A DNA stretch of 64,000 nucleotides from Massilioclostridium coli. GTDB lineage: Bacteria; Bacillota; Clostridia; Oscillospirales; Ruminococcaceae. Every line of letters starts with the position of its first letter. The first letter of the stretch is position 1. The notes under the pieces were generated by a model. It had not been told where the DNA came from. It ran no database searches and saw nothing but the letters and a program-made list of their open reading frames with translations. A program made the position numbers and the translations under genes. The DNA is taken from positions 372,001-436,000 of the forward strand of contig NZ_FMIZ01000007.1 in assembly GCF_900095865.1 (NCBI RefSeq), written 5' to 3'. Positions 35,220 to 43,690 of this stretch are shown piece by piece.

Positions 35220-35234
35220 TTTTATCTTCTCTTT
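34449..35234 (+). repeat. 786-bp direct repeat, copy 2 (FIVAR and sorting-signal module)
   Basis: Partner of 29349-30134. Identity stops abruptly on both sides, just before the first FIVAR repeat and 15 bases after the stop codon. This points to module transfer or gene conversion between the two genes. Confidence 0.9.
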
Positions 35235-35349
35235 TTAAGTCATGACCACCCCTAAGAGGGGTGGCATGAACAAGGCCTAGAAGGCCTTAAAACAAGCCAG
35301 CGCCTAAATGACGCTGGCTTTCACTTTGTTCAAGCCACAAGTGGTATGA

Positions 35350-35802
35350 TTACCTGCTACCCTTAAAAGGGTCACTATACTCTTTCCGACTCAAACTATC
35401 TTCGATTTGATCTTGTTTCTCCTGTTCTCGGATATACTTTTGCACAGTCGATGTATTGATGCCAACCGTACTCACATAATATCCAGTTGCTCAGAAATTT
35501 CTATTTCCAAACTTGTATTTTAAGTTTGTATGTCTCTCAAAAATCATCATTGCGCTTTTCCCTTTGAGATACCCCATGAAACTGGACACACTCATTTTCG
35601 GTGGGATACTTACCAAGATGTGTATATGATCTGGCATCATATTCCCTTCTATGATTTCTATACCTTTCCATTTACATAAATCTTTAATGATTTCTCGTAT
35701 ATCTTTTCTTAACTGATTATAAATTACTTTTTTTCGATATTTCGGGGTAAACACGATAGGGTACTTGCATATCCATTTTGTATGTGCTAAACTATTTGCC
35801 AT
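35350..35802 (-). pseudogene. tnpA: IS200-type Y1 transposase with in-frame stop
   Basis: The protein begins MANSLAHTKWICKYPIVFTPKYRKK and has the HUH motif MMPDHIHILVSIPP. After GNRNF a TGA stands where the family has Trp (FWA-GYYVSTVG). The frame then continues GYYVSTVGI, KYIREQEKQ and DPFKG to the normal end at 35350. The stop removes the part with the catalytic tyrosine, so the protein from 35491 to 35802 would be inactive. ATG 35802 follows AGAAAGG at good spacing; the ATG at 35811 is too close to it. Confidence 0.88.
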
Positions 35803-35804
35803 GA

Positions 35805-35867
35805 GGAACATCCTTTCTGTTTTTTAGGTGGCTTGAACAATCACCATTATAGCAGAAAGGATGTTCC
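35805..35867 (-). repeat. Inverted repeat masking the tnpA ribosome binding site
   Basis: GGAACATCCTTTCTG (35805-35819) and CAGAAAGGATGTTCC (35853-35867) are perfect complements 33 bases apart. In the tnpA mRNA this stem buries the AGAAAGG ribosome binding site. Translational repression by a 5' stem-loop is known for IS200. Confidence 0.7.
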
Positions 35868-35929
35868 TTTGCTTAAGCTTGAATCTCACCCGCATAGCGG
35901 AGGATTTCTCGCTAAAGCACTAATAAAAA

Positions 35930-35958
35930 GAGTCTGGACGCAAATTGCATCCAGACTC
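35930..35958 (-). terminator. Terminator of the tRNA-Leu gene
   Basis: On the minus strand GAGTCTGGATGCAA pairs with TTGCGTCCAGACTC (14 bp with one wobble) and is followed by TTTTTATTAG. Confidence 0.9.
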
Positions 35959-35962
35959 AGCC

Positions 35963-36047
35963 TGGTGCGGCAAACGGGACTTGAACCCGTACGTCAAAGA
36001 CACACGCCCCTCAAACGTGCCTGTCTGCCGATTCCAGCACTGCCGCA
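35963..36047 (-). tRNA. tRNA-Leu, anticodon GAG
   Basis: The acceptor arms TGCGGCA and TGCCGCA pair fully and the CCA is encoded. The anticodon stem CACGT/GCGTG encloses TTGAGGG, giving anticodon GAG (Leu, CUC/CUU). A long variable arm (TGTC-TTT-GACG) marks a class II tRNA, and the T arm reads ACGGG-TTCAAGT-CCCGT. It has its own promoter and terminator. Confidence 0.95.
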
Positions 36048-36068
36048 TTTGTTCAATTGAACTGTTAT

Positions 36069-36097
36069 ATTATAGCAGTTATTGCGAAAATTGTCAA
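36069..36097 (-). promoter_or_regulatory. Consensus promoter of tRNA-Leu
   Basis: TTGACA (36097-36092), 17-base spacer, TATAAT (36074-36069) on the minus strand. Confidence 0.85.
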
Positions 36098-36125
36098 TAG
36101 CAAAATAAAAAAAGAAGCATTTATT

Positions 36126-37250
36126 TTAATGGAATACCTTTAGAAAACGCAAGATATTCTCCGTTGTACGAGCTAAATCCTGTTTGCTCCGTTTTTTAGA
36201 TTCTGAAAAAGGAATTGCAACCTGATTGATACTAAATACTGCTGAAATTCCCATTTGATAAATAGATGCTATATCTTCTCCAATATCCCCGACAATAGCA
36301 ACGGTGGGAATATGATAAGGGAAAGTCCGTTTGGCGATTCCACTGATGACTTTTCCCTGTAAGCTTTGTTGATCCAGCTTTCCTTCTCCAGTGATAACCA
36401 AATCAGCAAATTGAATTTGCTTTTCGAATTTGGTAAGTTCTAATACTGTATCAATCCCAGACTGCAATTTTGCTTGAAGAAATGCGACAGCTCCTGCGCC
36501 GAAGCCACCAGCAGCCCCTGCTCCAGGAAGGGCTGCCACAGAATAGCCAAGTTGAGTTTGTAGGATATGATCAAACTGTATTAATTGTTCGTTTAACAGT
36601 TTCACCATTTCAGGAGTAGCCCCTTTTTGTGGTGCGTAAACCACAGCAGCTCCATTGGGACCATATAATGGATTTGTGACATCACACATAGTAAGGACAG
36701 AAACTCCATTTAAAAGAGATTTGAGCTCTGACAAATCAATCTTTGTGATTTGACCTAAATTTTTTCCTGTTGGAAGGAAAGTCTGAGCTCCATGATAGAA
36801 TTTTGCACCTAAAGCAGCAGCACATCCACAACCAGCATCATTAGTACAGCTTCCCCCTATGCCTAAGATAATTTGTTTTGCACCATGTTGGATCGCATGT
36901 AACATCAATTCTCCTACTCCATAAGTAGTGGTAACAGAGGGATTCAAATGCCTTTCTGCCAATGGTAGGCCAGCAGCGGCAGCCATTTCGATAATTGCGG
37001 TATCTTGGAATCTACCATAAAATCCAGTAATATCCTCCATATGAGGCCCATGTACTGGTACCATTATCTTTTCTCCTTGCATTGCTTGTAAAAAGCAATC
37101 CACAGTGCCTTCGCCACCATCTGCGATTGGTAGACAAACTGTCTGGCAACCTGGAAAAAATTCTGCTACCTTTTGTTTTATAATTTGGCAAACCTCAATA
37201 GAAGTCATACTGCCTTTAAAAGAATCCGGTGCGATTACGCATTTTTTCAC
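36126..37250 (-). CDS. Glycerate kinase
   Basis: A 374-residue kinase of the GarK/GlxK family that phosphorylates D-glycerate with ATP, mostly to 2-phosphoglycerate. The start KKCVIAPDSFKGSMTS, the ADGGEGTVDCF motif and the GIGGSCTNDAGCG and GEGKLDQQS motifs are characteristic. GTG 37250 with GGAGGAATCCCT upstream is chosen; it overlaps the aroE stop codon (GTGA), so translation is probably coupled. It is the last gene of the cls-aroE-glycerate kinase operon. A link between glycerate and the shikimate-like dehydrogenase is not obvious. Confidence 0.95.
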   Translation of the reverse strand: MKKCVIAPDSFKGSMTSIEVCQIIKQKVAEFFPGCQTVCLPIADGGEGTVDCFLQAMQGEKIMVPVHGPHMEDITGFYGRFQDTAIIEMAAAAGLPLAERHLNPSVTTTYGVGELMLHAIQHGAKQIILGIGGSCTNDAGCGCAAALGAKFYHGAQTFLPTGKNLGQITKIDLSELKSLLNGVSVLTMCDVTNPLYGPNGAAVVYAPQKGATPEMVKLLNEQLIQFDHILQTQLGYSVAALPGAGAAGGFGAGAVAFLQAKLQSGIDTVLELTKFEKQIQFADLVITGEGKLDQQSLQGKVISGIAKRTFPYHIPTVAIVGDIGEDIASIYQMGISAVFSINQVAIPFSESKKRSKQDLARTTENILRFLKVFH

Positions 37251-38113
37251 AGGGATTCCTCCAGACCAAATTCTTTTTGGATTGCTTGTTTCATAACTTC
37301 TACAGGAGCCTTTTTTCCTGTCCACAACTGAAAGTTAATTGCTCCCTGATTCACCAACATGCCTAAACCATCAATCGTTTTTGCGCCTTGTTGTTCCGCC
37401 ATTTTGAGCAACTGGGTGCGAGGATGATTTGGGATGACATCGCACACAATCAGATCAGGACGAAGGGAAGATTCGTCTAAATCTGGTTTTTGTTCCACAT
37501 TAGGGAATAAGCCAATTGATGTAGCATTGACTAAAATATTAATTTCTTCTGGTATGGAAATTGTTTTATTCCATAGCAAAAATTCTGCCTGACAGGAGGT
37601 TTTTTCTTGGATTAGAGTTGTAAGTTCCTCACCACGTTGTCGGCTGCGATTGACAATGGTTATTTTTTTCGCACCCGCTAACGCTAATTCCACCGCTATG
37701 GCACGGGCAGCACCACCAGCGCCCAATATCATGATTTCTTGACCAAGAACGGTAATATCATTTTCCTGTAAGGAAGTTAAGAAGCCTTTTCCATCGGTGT
37801 TTTCCCCAAGTAGTTTGCCATCCTTTACTACAATGGTATTGACAGCCCCGATAATAGAGGCTTCTTTAGAAATACCATCTAAATAGGGAAGTACAGCGCA
37901 TTTATGGGGAATAGTCAAATTAATCCCTTTCATATGCATTGCTTTCATGCCAAGGATAGCTTGCTCCAGATCCTCTGATTTTACCAAAATATTTAAATAC
38001 CGGTAGTTTAACTGGCACGCCTGAAAAGCAGCTTGTTCTAAAATAACGGTTGGATTTTCGTCAATAGGGTCACCAAATACCCCAACCAATTCTTCCCGAT
38101 AAGATTTTTGCAT
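37247..38113 (-). CDS. aroE: Shikimate dehydrogenase-like protein
   Basis: A 288-residue NAD(P)-dependent dehydrogenase of the AroE family, which reduces 3-dehydroshikimate in aromatic amino acid synthesis. Present are the catalytic Lys in NLTIPHK, the Asp in GENTDGKGF, the Rossmann motif LGAGGAARAIAVELA and NRSRQRG, which recognises NADP. The usual N-terminal substrate motif with two serines (SxSLSP) is replaced by GDPIDENPTVILEQAAF, so the substrate could differ (quinate or another cyclic acid). ATG 38113 has AGAGGGA upstream. It lies 20 bases after cls. Confidence 0.88.
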   Translation of the reverse strand: MQKSYREELVGVFGDPIDENPTVILEQAAFQACQLNYRYLNILVKSEDLEQAILGMKAMHMKGINLTIPHKCAVLPYLDGISKEASIIGAVNTIVVKDGKLLGENTDGKGFLTSLQENDITVLGQEIMILGAGGAARAIAVELALAGAKKITIVNRSRQRGEELTTLIQEKTSCQAEFLLWNKTISIPEEINILVNATSIGLFPNVEQKPDLDESSLRPDLIVCDVIPNHPRTQLLKMAEQQGAKTIDGLGMLVNQGAINFQLWTGKKAPVEVMKQAIQKEFGLEESL

Positions 38114-38133
38114 TATATTTCCCTCTTTTCTGT

Positions 38134-39657
38134 CTACATTAACGGCGCAAATACGCGAAGTACAGCACGTAGTAGCCGTATATACCATTTTGTCTTTTTA
38201 CATTCTTCCAAAGAAATTTCCTGGGATTGCTTTAAAGTATTGCAGTAATCCTGATATACTTGGTGTACCGCTTTTGATTGGTACATCCAGATACCACATT
38301 CGAAATGAAGGTAAAAGCTCCGAAAATCAAAGTTGGTTGTTCCTACAATGGCAACCTGGTCATCAGCTACAATCGTTTTGGAATGGATAAATCCAGGGGT
38401 AAACTCATAAATTTTTACGCCAGCTTCTATTAACGGTTGATAGAAAGAGCGGGTTACTGCGAAAACATATGGCTTATCCGGGATATGTGGTGTGATAATC
38501 CGGACATCCACCCCGTTTTGTGCTGCTAAACACAACATGGAAAGCATCTCGTTATCCAGTACTAGATAAGGAGTTGTTAAATAGATATATTTCTCAGCGG
38601 AATTAATGATATTCAAGTAGGTTTTTTCCCCAACCAATTCTTCATCCAAAGGATTATCATCAAATGGCTGGACATAACCGTCTGTTTCATAAAGCCTGGT
38701 ACATTGATATTGGGAGAATTCGTTTGTAGTACCGGTTGTATACTGCCACAATTGCAGGAACATTGCGGTGAGGTTGTTTACAGCGGGGCCTTTGATCATA
38801 ACAGAAGCATCTTTCCAATATCCAAAACGTTCATGTTCGTTGATGTATTCATCTGCTAAGTTAATCCCACCGGTAAAACCTACATTGCCATCAATTACTG
38901 CGATTTTACGGTGATCACGATTATTCATAAAGCCGTTTAATTTTGCACGGAATGGATTAAATACAGCTACTTGAATCCCTTGGGAGCGTAGATATTCGTC
39001 ATAATGGGGAGGCAATGTATTGATACAGCCCATATCGTCATACATTAGCCGGACTTCTACGCCTTGTCTTACTTTTTCAATTAAAATATCCAATACGCTG
39101 TTCCACATTAAGCCAGGCTCAATGATAAAATACTCCATAAAAATGAACTGTTCTGCTTGTTCCAATTCTTCTAGTAAAGCTTTAAATTTTACTTCACCAG
39201 GGCTTAAATATTCTGTTTGGGTGTTTTTCCAGGCTGGTTCTTGGGTAACATGGGTAGTATAATGTACATGTTTTGCGATAACAGGATTTTTTTGTTGGAT
39301 TTCCTGGAAAATCTCCTGGTTTTCAGGCAGTTTTTTTTCAATGTGATATTTGCTTTTTTGGATTTGCTTTAAAATGTGTTTTTGAGTGTTTTCTTTCCGG
39401 AATAATAAATAAAAAATCCCTCCTGCCACTGGAAACAAAAAGATTAAGCAGATCCAGACAATTTTATAGGCAGGGTTTTCGTTTTTGTTAATAATTAACA
39501 ACACTAAACAGATACTAATTGCTGTTAAGAGCAAAGAATAATAGTAGTATTTTGCGCTGACAAAATACAAACAAAATGCCAACAGCGCAACTTGCAGCAA
39601 TAATAAAGCAATTATGACAAATAATCTACTTGTTAAAAACTTCCATACTTTTTTCAT
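38134..39657 (-). CDS. cls: Cardiolipin synthase
   Basis: A 507-residue membrane enzyme that joins two phosphatidylglycerols to cardiolipin. Two N-terminal membrane helices (about 8-30 and 35-60, with a third PLDc_N-type segment YKIVWICLIFLFPVAGGIFY) precede two phospholipase D motifs, HRKIAVIDGNVGFTGG and HSKTIVADDQVAIVGT. ATG 39657 follows CGGAGGGAAAC; the longer frame to 39783 has no such signal. First gene of a three-gene transcript. Confidence 0.95.
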   Translation of the reverse strand: MKKVWKFLTSRLFVIIALLLLQVALLAFCLYFVSAKYYYYSLLLTAISICLVLLIINKNENPAYKIVWICLIFLFPVAGGIFYLLFRKENTQKHILKQIQKSKYHIEKKLPENQEIFQEIQQKNPVIAKHVHYTTHVTQEPAWKNTQTEYLSPGEVKFKALLEELEQAEQFIFMEYFIIEPGLMWNSVLDILIEKVRQGVEVRLMYDDMGCINTLPPHYDEYLRSQGIQVAVFNPFRAKLNGFMNNRDHRKIAVIDGNVGFTGGINLADEYINEHERFGYWKDASVMIKGPAVNNLTAMFLQLWQYTTGTTNEFSQYQCTRLYETDGYVQPFDDNPLDEELVGEKTYLNIINSAEKYIYLTTPYLVLDNEMLSMLCLAAQNGVDVRIITPHIPDKPYVFAVTRSFYQPLIEAGVKIYEFTPGFIHSKTIVADDQVAIVGTTNFDFRSFYLHFECGIWMYQSKAVHQVYQDYCNTLKQSQEISLEECKKTKWYIRLLRAVLRVFAPLM

Positions 39658-39872
39658 GTTTCCCTCCGTTATGAAAAATGTATTATCTGGTGAAAAGGCG
39701 GGTTGTTTATTAAAATAGACAGTATTATTATAACATAAAATCTTATAAAAACAAACGGAGGTACAAAGTTGTTGAAAAAACAACCAATTTTATGTATTGC
39801 CATCTGAAAATGTCTGGTTTCAGATGGCATAGTATGAAACAATGTGTAGAAGAGAACACTATGGAGGACAGA

Positions 39873-40058
39873 TTATTTTTCGTTTTCAATCGAAAATTCC
39901 CTTAAATAAACGGCGTTATCTTCTGTATGGCTGTATTTTGTCTTTCCGCTTTTGGTTTTTTTAAACTGAGTTGCGGGAAAACTTTCGTCATATAGTGGTA
40001 CCACTGTTTCATCTGGATGAATCCTAGTGCGGTTTCCATGATATTTATTGGTGTTCAT
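39873..40058 (-). CDS. Small conserved-looking hydrophilic protein, 61 aa
   Basis: Starts MNTNKYHGNRTRIHPDET and contains SGKTKYSHTEDNAVYLREF. ATAGGAGGAAAGCT gives a strong ribosome binding site for ATG 40058. It is charged, has no signal peptide, Cys or membrane segment, and matches no family I know. It follows the next entry by 10 bases and surely shares its transcript; a spore or stress role is conceivable but unsupported. Confidence 0.75.
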   Translation of the reverse strand: MNTNKYHGNRTRIHPDETVVPLYDESFPATQFKKTKSGKTKYSHTEDNAVYLREFSIENEK

Positions 40059-40068
40059 AGCTTTCCTC

Positions 40069-40482
40069 CTATAAATATTTTTTATAGGCTTCGATAGTCT
40101 GCTGTTCAAAACTTATCATATCCTGTGCCAATTGTTTTTGTTCCTTGGGCGCTTCTGGATGATGGTTTAACGCGCTTTGTAAATCAATGATTCCCATATT
40201 GCTACCTTGAATCATCATTTTTGCCATATGGCTTGGGGTAGAATCCATCATTAAATTCATTTTAACTCCCATTTTTAACATTCTATCCTTCATGGAAGAG
40301 GTGGCTTGGGGGATTTGATTACCGGATTCAATTTTCCTTTTAAAATTCCGGTATTGGTTTAATTGGGAAGTAAGGCTGCGTTTGATTCCAGCAGATTGGG
40401 AGTATGCCAGCATGGACTCTGCGGCATGTTCCCCCATAGAAGCTGTTTTATAAATTTCTTTTTCCAATTCGCTTTGTGTCAT
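40069..40482 (-). CDS. Helical protein of unknown function, 137 aa
   Basis: A Met-, Gln- and Lys-rich, all-helical protein (MTQSELEKEIYKTASMGEHA, later KMGVKMNLMMDSTPSHMAKM). The pattern of His/Glu-containing helices (ASMGEHAAES, LNHHPEAPKEQK) suggests a four-helix-bundle fold, possibly ferritin-like, but a clean metal motif is not seen. AAAGGAGACC precedes ATG 40482. First of a two-gene unit divergent from coaX. Confidence 0.75.
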   Translation of the reverse strand: MTQSELEKEIYKTASMGEHAAESMLAYSQSAGIKRSLTSQLNQYRNFKRKIESGNQIPQATSSMKDRMLKMGVKMNLMMDSTPSHMAKMMIQGSNMGIIDLQSALNHHPEAPKEQKQLAQDMISFEQQTIEAYKKYL

Positions 40483-40563
40483 AAAAAGGTCTCCTTTCAT
40501 TCGTTCTTGTATTATTATTCGTGGTTTCTGCCTGGATTATGTGTGTTATTCCTTTGACGATTG

Positions 40564-40592
40564 TTGACATGATTACTAATAAATTGTATAAT
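40564..40592 (+). promoter_or_regulatory. Consensus promoter of coaX
   Basis: TTGACA (40564-40569), 17-base spacer, TATAAT (40587-40592), 28 bases before the coaX start. Confidence 0.85.
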
Positions 40593-40620
40593 CAAAATAT
40601 CAAAATTTAGGAGATTTACC

Positions 40621-41391
40621 ATGATTTTAACAGTGGACATTGGCAACACAAATATGGAGTTTGGGATTTTTGAAAACAATCAATTAAAAGCTAATTTTCG
40701 TTTGGTAACAAACCGCACTGTAACATCGGATGAAATTGGATTGTTTATGACGCAGTTTTTTTCCATCCATAAGATAACAACGGATGAAATTGAGGATATT
40801 ATCATTGGTTCGGTTGTGCCGCAGGTGATGTTTTCCGTATCCAACGCAATGCGGAAATATATTGGTAAAGATCCCCTAATTGTTGGAGAAAATATCCAAA
40901 TTAACATGAAAAACAATTATCACAATCCAAAGGAAGTAGGGGCAGACCGTTTAATCAGTGCTTATACCGCTTTTCAAAAATATGGCGGTCCTGTGATTAT
41001 TGTGGATTTTGGGACAGCCACTACCTTCGATTTGGTAGGAGAAGATGGTGCTTATGAGGGCGGGACCATTTATCCTGGCATTAAAATCTCCATAGAAGCG
41101 TTAACTCAGAATACCGCAAAACTGCCTACTATTGAGTTTCAGGCACCTGGTACAGTAATTGGACGGGATACTATAACCAGTATGCAATCCGGTGCAGTTT
41201 ATGGCTATGTAGGTGCTGTAACTTACTTAATCCAGAAAATGAATGATGAATTGGGCAAAAAAGCATTTGTAGTGGCTACTGGGGGACTATCTACCTTGAT
41301 TTATGAAAATTCTAATTGCATTGATAAAATTGACAAAACATTGATGCTGGAAGGCTTGATGAAAATTTATCAGGATTTTTGTCACGCATAA
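40621..41391 (+). CDS. coaX: Type III pantothenate kinase
   Basis: A 256-residue ASKHA-fold kinase that starts coenzyme A synthesis by phosphorylating pantothenate. The N-terminal phosphate loop TVDIGNTNMEFGIF, the GADRLISAYTAF motif with the catalytic Asp, IIVDFGTATTFDLV and the GGTIYPGI and ATGGLSTLIYE motifs are all there. This type is insensitive to CoA feedback. AGGAG lies before the ATG. It begins a run of + strand genes up to pfp. Confidence 0.97.
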   Translation: MILTVDIGNTNMEFGIFENNQLKANFRLVTNRTVTSDEIGLFMTQFFSIHKITTDEIEDIIIGSVVPQVMFSVSNAMRKYIGKDPLIVGENIQINMKNNYHNPKEVGADRLISAYTAFQKYGGPVIIVDFGTATTFDLVGEDGAYEGGTIYPGIKISIEALTQNTAKLPTIEFQAPGTVIGRDTITSMQSGAVYGYVGAVTYLIQKMNDELGKKAFVVATGGLSTLIYENSNCIDKIDKTLMLEGLMKIYQDFCHA

Positions 41392-41445
41392 AATAAAAAT
41401 ACGGGACATAGATATAAGGTAAAAGGGAAAAGCTGGTGAGAATCT

Positions 41446-42153
41446 ATGTTTCATTCCTGCAAATATGTGGTTGTTTCGGTTTGCCTGATTGTATTTGTCA
41501 GTTTATTTTGTATCCATGAAATTAAGACGGTTACCACAGTAGGGACAACGCCCCAGTTAAAGCGTCAAATTATCATAGACCCTGGTCATGGTGGGGAAGA
41601 CGGTGGAGCAGAAGGGTTGTATCAAGCTGTGGAAAAAAATATTAACCTGGATATTTCGTTGGAATTGGCAGATTTATTTCGTGCCTCAGGGTTTGAAGTC
41701 ATTTTGACCCGAGACCATGATGTGTCCATTTATGATGATTCCGCTAAAAGCTTGCGACAAAAAAAGAGATCTGACCTCAAAAAGCGGTTAGAGATTGCCA
41801 ACGATAATCCTCAGGCGATTTTTATCAGCGTCCATCAGAATAAATTTGAACAGAGCCAGTATTCTGGGGCTCAGATATTTTATGGAGAAAAAAATGCCTC
41901 CAGTAAATTGTTAGCGGAGTCTTTGCAGCAGGCATTTGTAGCGAATTTACAACCGGAAAATACCAGGCAGGTAAAACCGATTACTTCCAGCGTATATTTA
42001 ATTCAGAATGCGAAACCAGTAGCAGTGTTAGCAGAATGTGGGTTTTTATCCAACCCGGAAGAATCGAAAAAATTATTGGACTCTACCTATCAAAAACAGG
42101 TAGCGTTTACGTTATATTCTGGAATCCTCCGTTTTTATGAGGCTTCTGTGTAA
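41446..42153 (+). CDS. cwlD: N-acetylmuramoyl-L-alanine amidase, CwlD type
   Basis: A 235-residue amidase_3 enzyme with an N-terminal membrane segment (about 5-25). Zinc ligands are seen in IIIDPGHGGEDGGAEG (His), EKNINLDISLEL (Glu) and FISVHQNKF (His), with the catalytic Glu in VLAECGFLSNPEE. CwlD cleaves stem peptides to start muramic-delta-lactam formation in spore cortex. The SVHQNKF variant and size match CwlD better than vegetative amidases. The ribosome binding site is modest (GGTGAG). Confidence 0.92.
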   Translation: MFHSCKYVVVSVCLIVFVSLFCIHEIKTVTTVGTTPQLKRQIIIDPGHGGEDGGAEGLYQAVEKNINLDISLELADLFRASGFEVILTRDHDVSIYDDSAKSLRQKKRSDLKKRLEIANDNPQAIFISVHQNKFEQSQYSGAQIFYGEKNASSKLLAESLQQAFVANLQPENTRQVKPITSSVYLIQNAKPVAVLAECGFLSNPEESKKLLDSTYQKQVAFTLYSGILRFYEASV

Positions 42154-42174
42154 ATTTAGATAAAGGAGATCATT

Positions 42175-43551
42175 TTGGCAAAAACAAAAGAAGTATATTG
42201 TTGCACTGAATGTGGATATCAAACTCCAAAATGGAATGGAAGATGTCCCAACTGTGGTGCTTGGAATACATTTGAATTACAAACATCTGCTCCAGAACCA
42301 GCAGGAAAACGTACGGTTACCATCTCTTCTGCGGCAGCGGTTACGCCTACCAGTATTACTGAGATTGATGTTACGGATGAGGTACGCTATCATACAGGGA
42401 TTCAAGAACTTGACCATGTATTGGGTGGAGGGATTGTAAAGGGTTCCTTAGTCTTACTAGGAGGGGACCCTGGAATCGGGAAATCCACTTTGCTGTTGCA
42501 GATTTGTGGCAGACTAGGGGAACAGCTAGAAATTTTATATATTTCTGGAGAAGAAAGCGTTCGCCAATTAAAGTTAAGGGCAAACCGGTTAGGGGTAAAT
42601 TGCCCTAATTTATATATCGTATCGGAAACGGATTTAGATACGGTTGCCAGTACAATTATGAAGGAGCAACCTGATTTAGTAATGGTAGATTCCATCCAAA
42701 CCATGAACATGGCTGCAGTTCCTTCCTCTCCAGGTAGTGTCACCCAAGTGCGGGAATGTACCAATGCTTTAATGCGGTTGGCGAAATCAGAGGATATTCC
42801 CATTTGGATTGTAGGGCATGTAAATAAAGATGGAAATATCGCGGGGCCAAAAGTACTAGAACATATTGTAGATGCTGTACTATATTTTGAAGGGGAAAAT
42901 AACCTTTCTTACCGTATTTTAAGGGCTGCGAAAAACCGTTATGGTTCTACGAATGAGATTGCTGTGTTTGAAATGGGAAACGATGGATTGCATGAGGTGC
43001 TAAATCCTTCTATGCTGTTGTTATCGGAGCGACCAACAGGAGTATCCGGTACCTGTGTTGCTTCGGTGATGGAAGGTTCCCGTCCAATTATGGCAGAAGT
43101 ACAAGCATTGGTAACCAAAACCGGTTTTGGCAATCCACGTAGGACATGCACCGGATTTGATTATAATCGGATGGCACTGATCATTGCGGTACTAGAGAAA
43201 AGAGCGGGCTACTTTTTTGGAAGTCTAGATACATATATCAATATTATTGGGGGGTTGAAACTAGATGAACCTGGGGCAGACCTTGCCATTGCGTTGACGT
43301 TAATTTCTAGTTTGCGAGATATCCCGCTCGATGACCAGTTAATTGCCTTTGGGGAAATTGGATTAACAGGGGAAATCCGTACTGTGAGCGGGGCAGTTCA
43401 AAGAGTGAGAGAAGCAGAAAAGCTTGGTTTTACTCGCTGTGTATTGCCAAAACAATGTATGAAGAATTTGGTATTGCCAGCGGAAAGCCAAATTGAATTG
43501 ATACCGGTACAAAATATCCGGCAGGCAATTCAACGATTATTTCAGTCTTAA
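42175..43551 (+). CDS. radA: DNA repair protein RadA
   Basis: A 458-residue RecA-like branch-migration helicase used in recombinational repair. It has the N-terminal zinc finger CTECGYQTPKWNGRCPNCG, Walker A GGDPGIGKSTLL, Walker B LVMVDSIQTM, the RadA-specific KNRYGSTNEI (usually KNRFG) and a Lon-like C-terminal domain (EPGADLAIALTLISS). The start is TTG with AAAGGAG upstream. It is 21 bases after cwlD. Confidence 0.97.
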   Translation: MAKTKEVYCCTECGYQTPKWNGRCPNCGAWNTFELQTSAPEPAGKRTVTISSAAAVTPTSITEIDVTDEVRYHTGIQELDHVLGGGIVKGSLVLLGGDPGIGKSTLLLQICGRLGEQLEILYISGEESVRQLKLRANRLGVNCPNLYIVSETDLDTVASTIMKEQPDLVMVDSIQTMNMAAVPSSPGSVTQVRECTNALMRLAKSEDIPIWIVGHVNKDGNIAGPKVLEHIVDAVLYFEGENNLSYRILRAAKNRYGSTNEIAVFEMGNDGLHEVLNPSMLLLSERPTGVSGTCVASVMEGSRPIMAEVQALVTKTGFGNPRRTCTGFDYNRMALIIAVLEKRAGYFFGSLDTYINIIGGLKLDEPGADLAIALTLISSLRDIPLDDQLIAFGEIGLTGEIRTVSGAVQRVREAEKLGFTRCVLPKQCMKNLVLPAESQIELIPVQNIRQAIQRLFQS

Positions 43552-43690
43552 AGGGAAAATTGTAGGAATGGCAATGTGGGTGCATCCTCCAAATAATATT
43601 TGGATTTATGGGCGGATTGCAGCAATGCCGTTGTGCAAGCCCCTTTACAACAAAGATAAATAACACTGAAAGTTATAAGGAGACGTAAAA

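Larger units (their letters stand above)
35236..35920 (-). mobile_element. IS200/IS605-type element, decayed
   Basis: A single tnpA-like pseudogene is flanked by small hairpins: CCACCCC-TAAGA-GGGGTGG at 35246-35264, AAGCCAGCG/CGCTGGCTT at about 35294-35321, and CCGC-ATA-GCGG at about 35890-35900. IS200/IS605 elements have subterminal hairpins and no inverted repeats. No tnpB is present. The exact ends are estimates. Confidence 0.55.
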
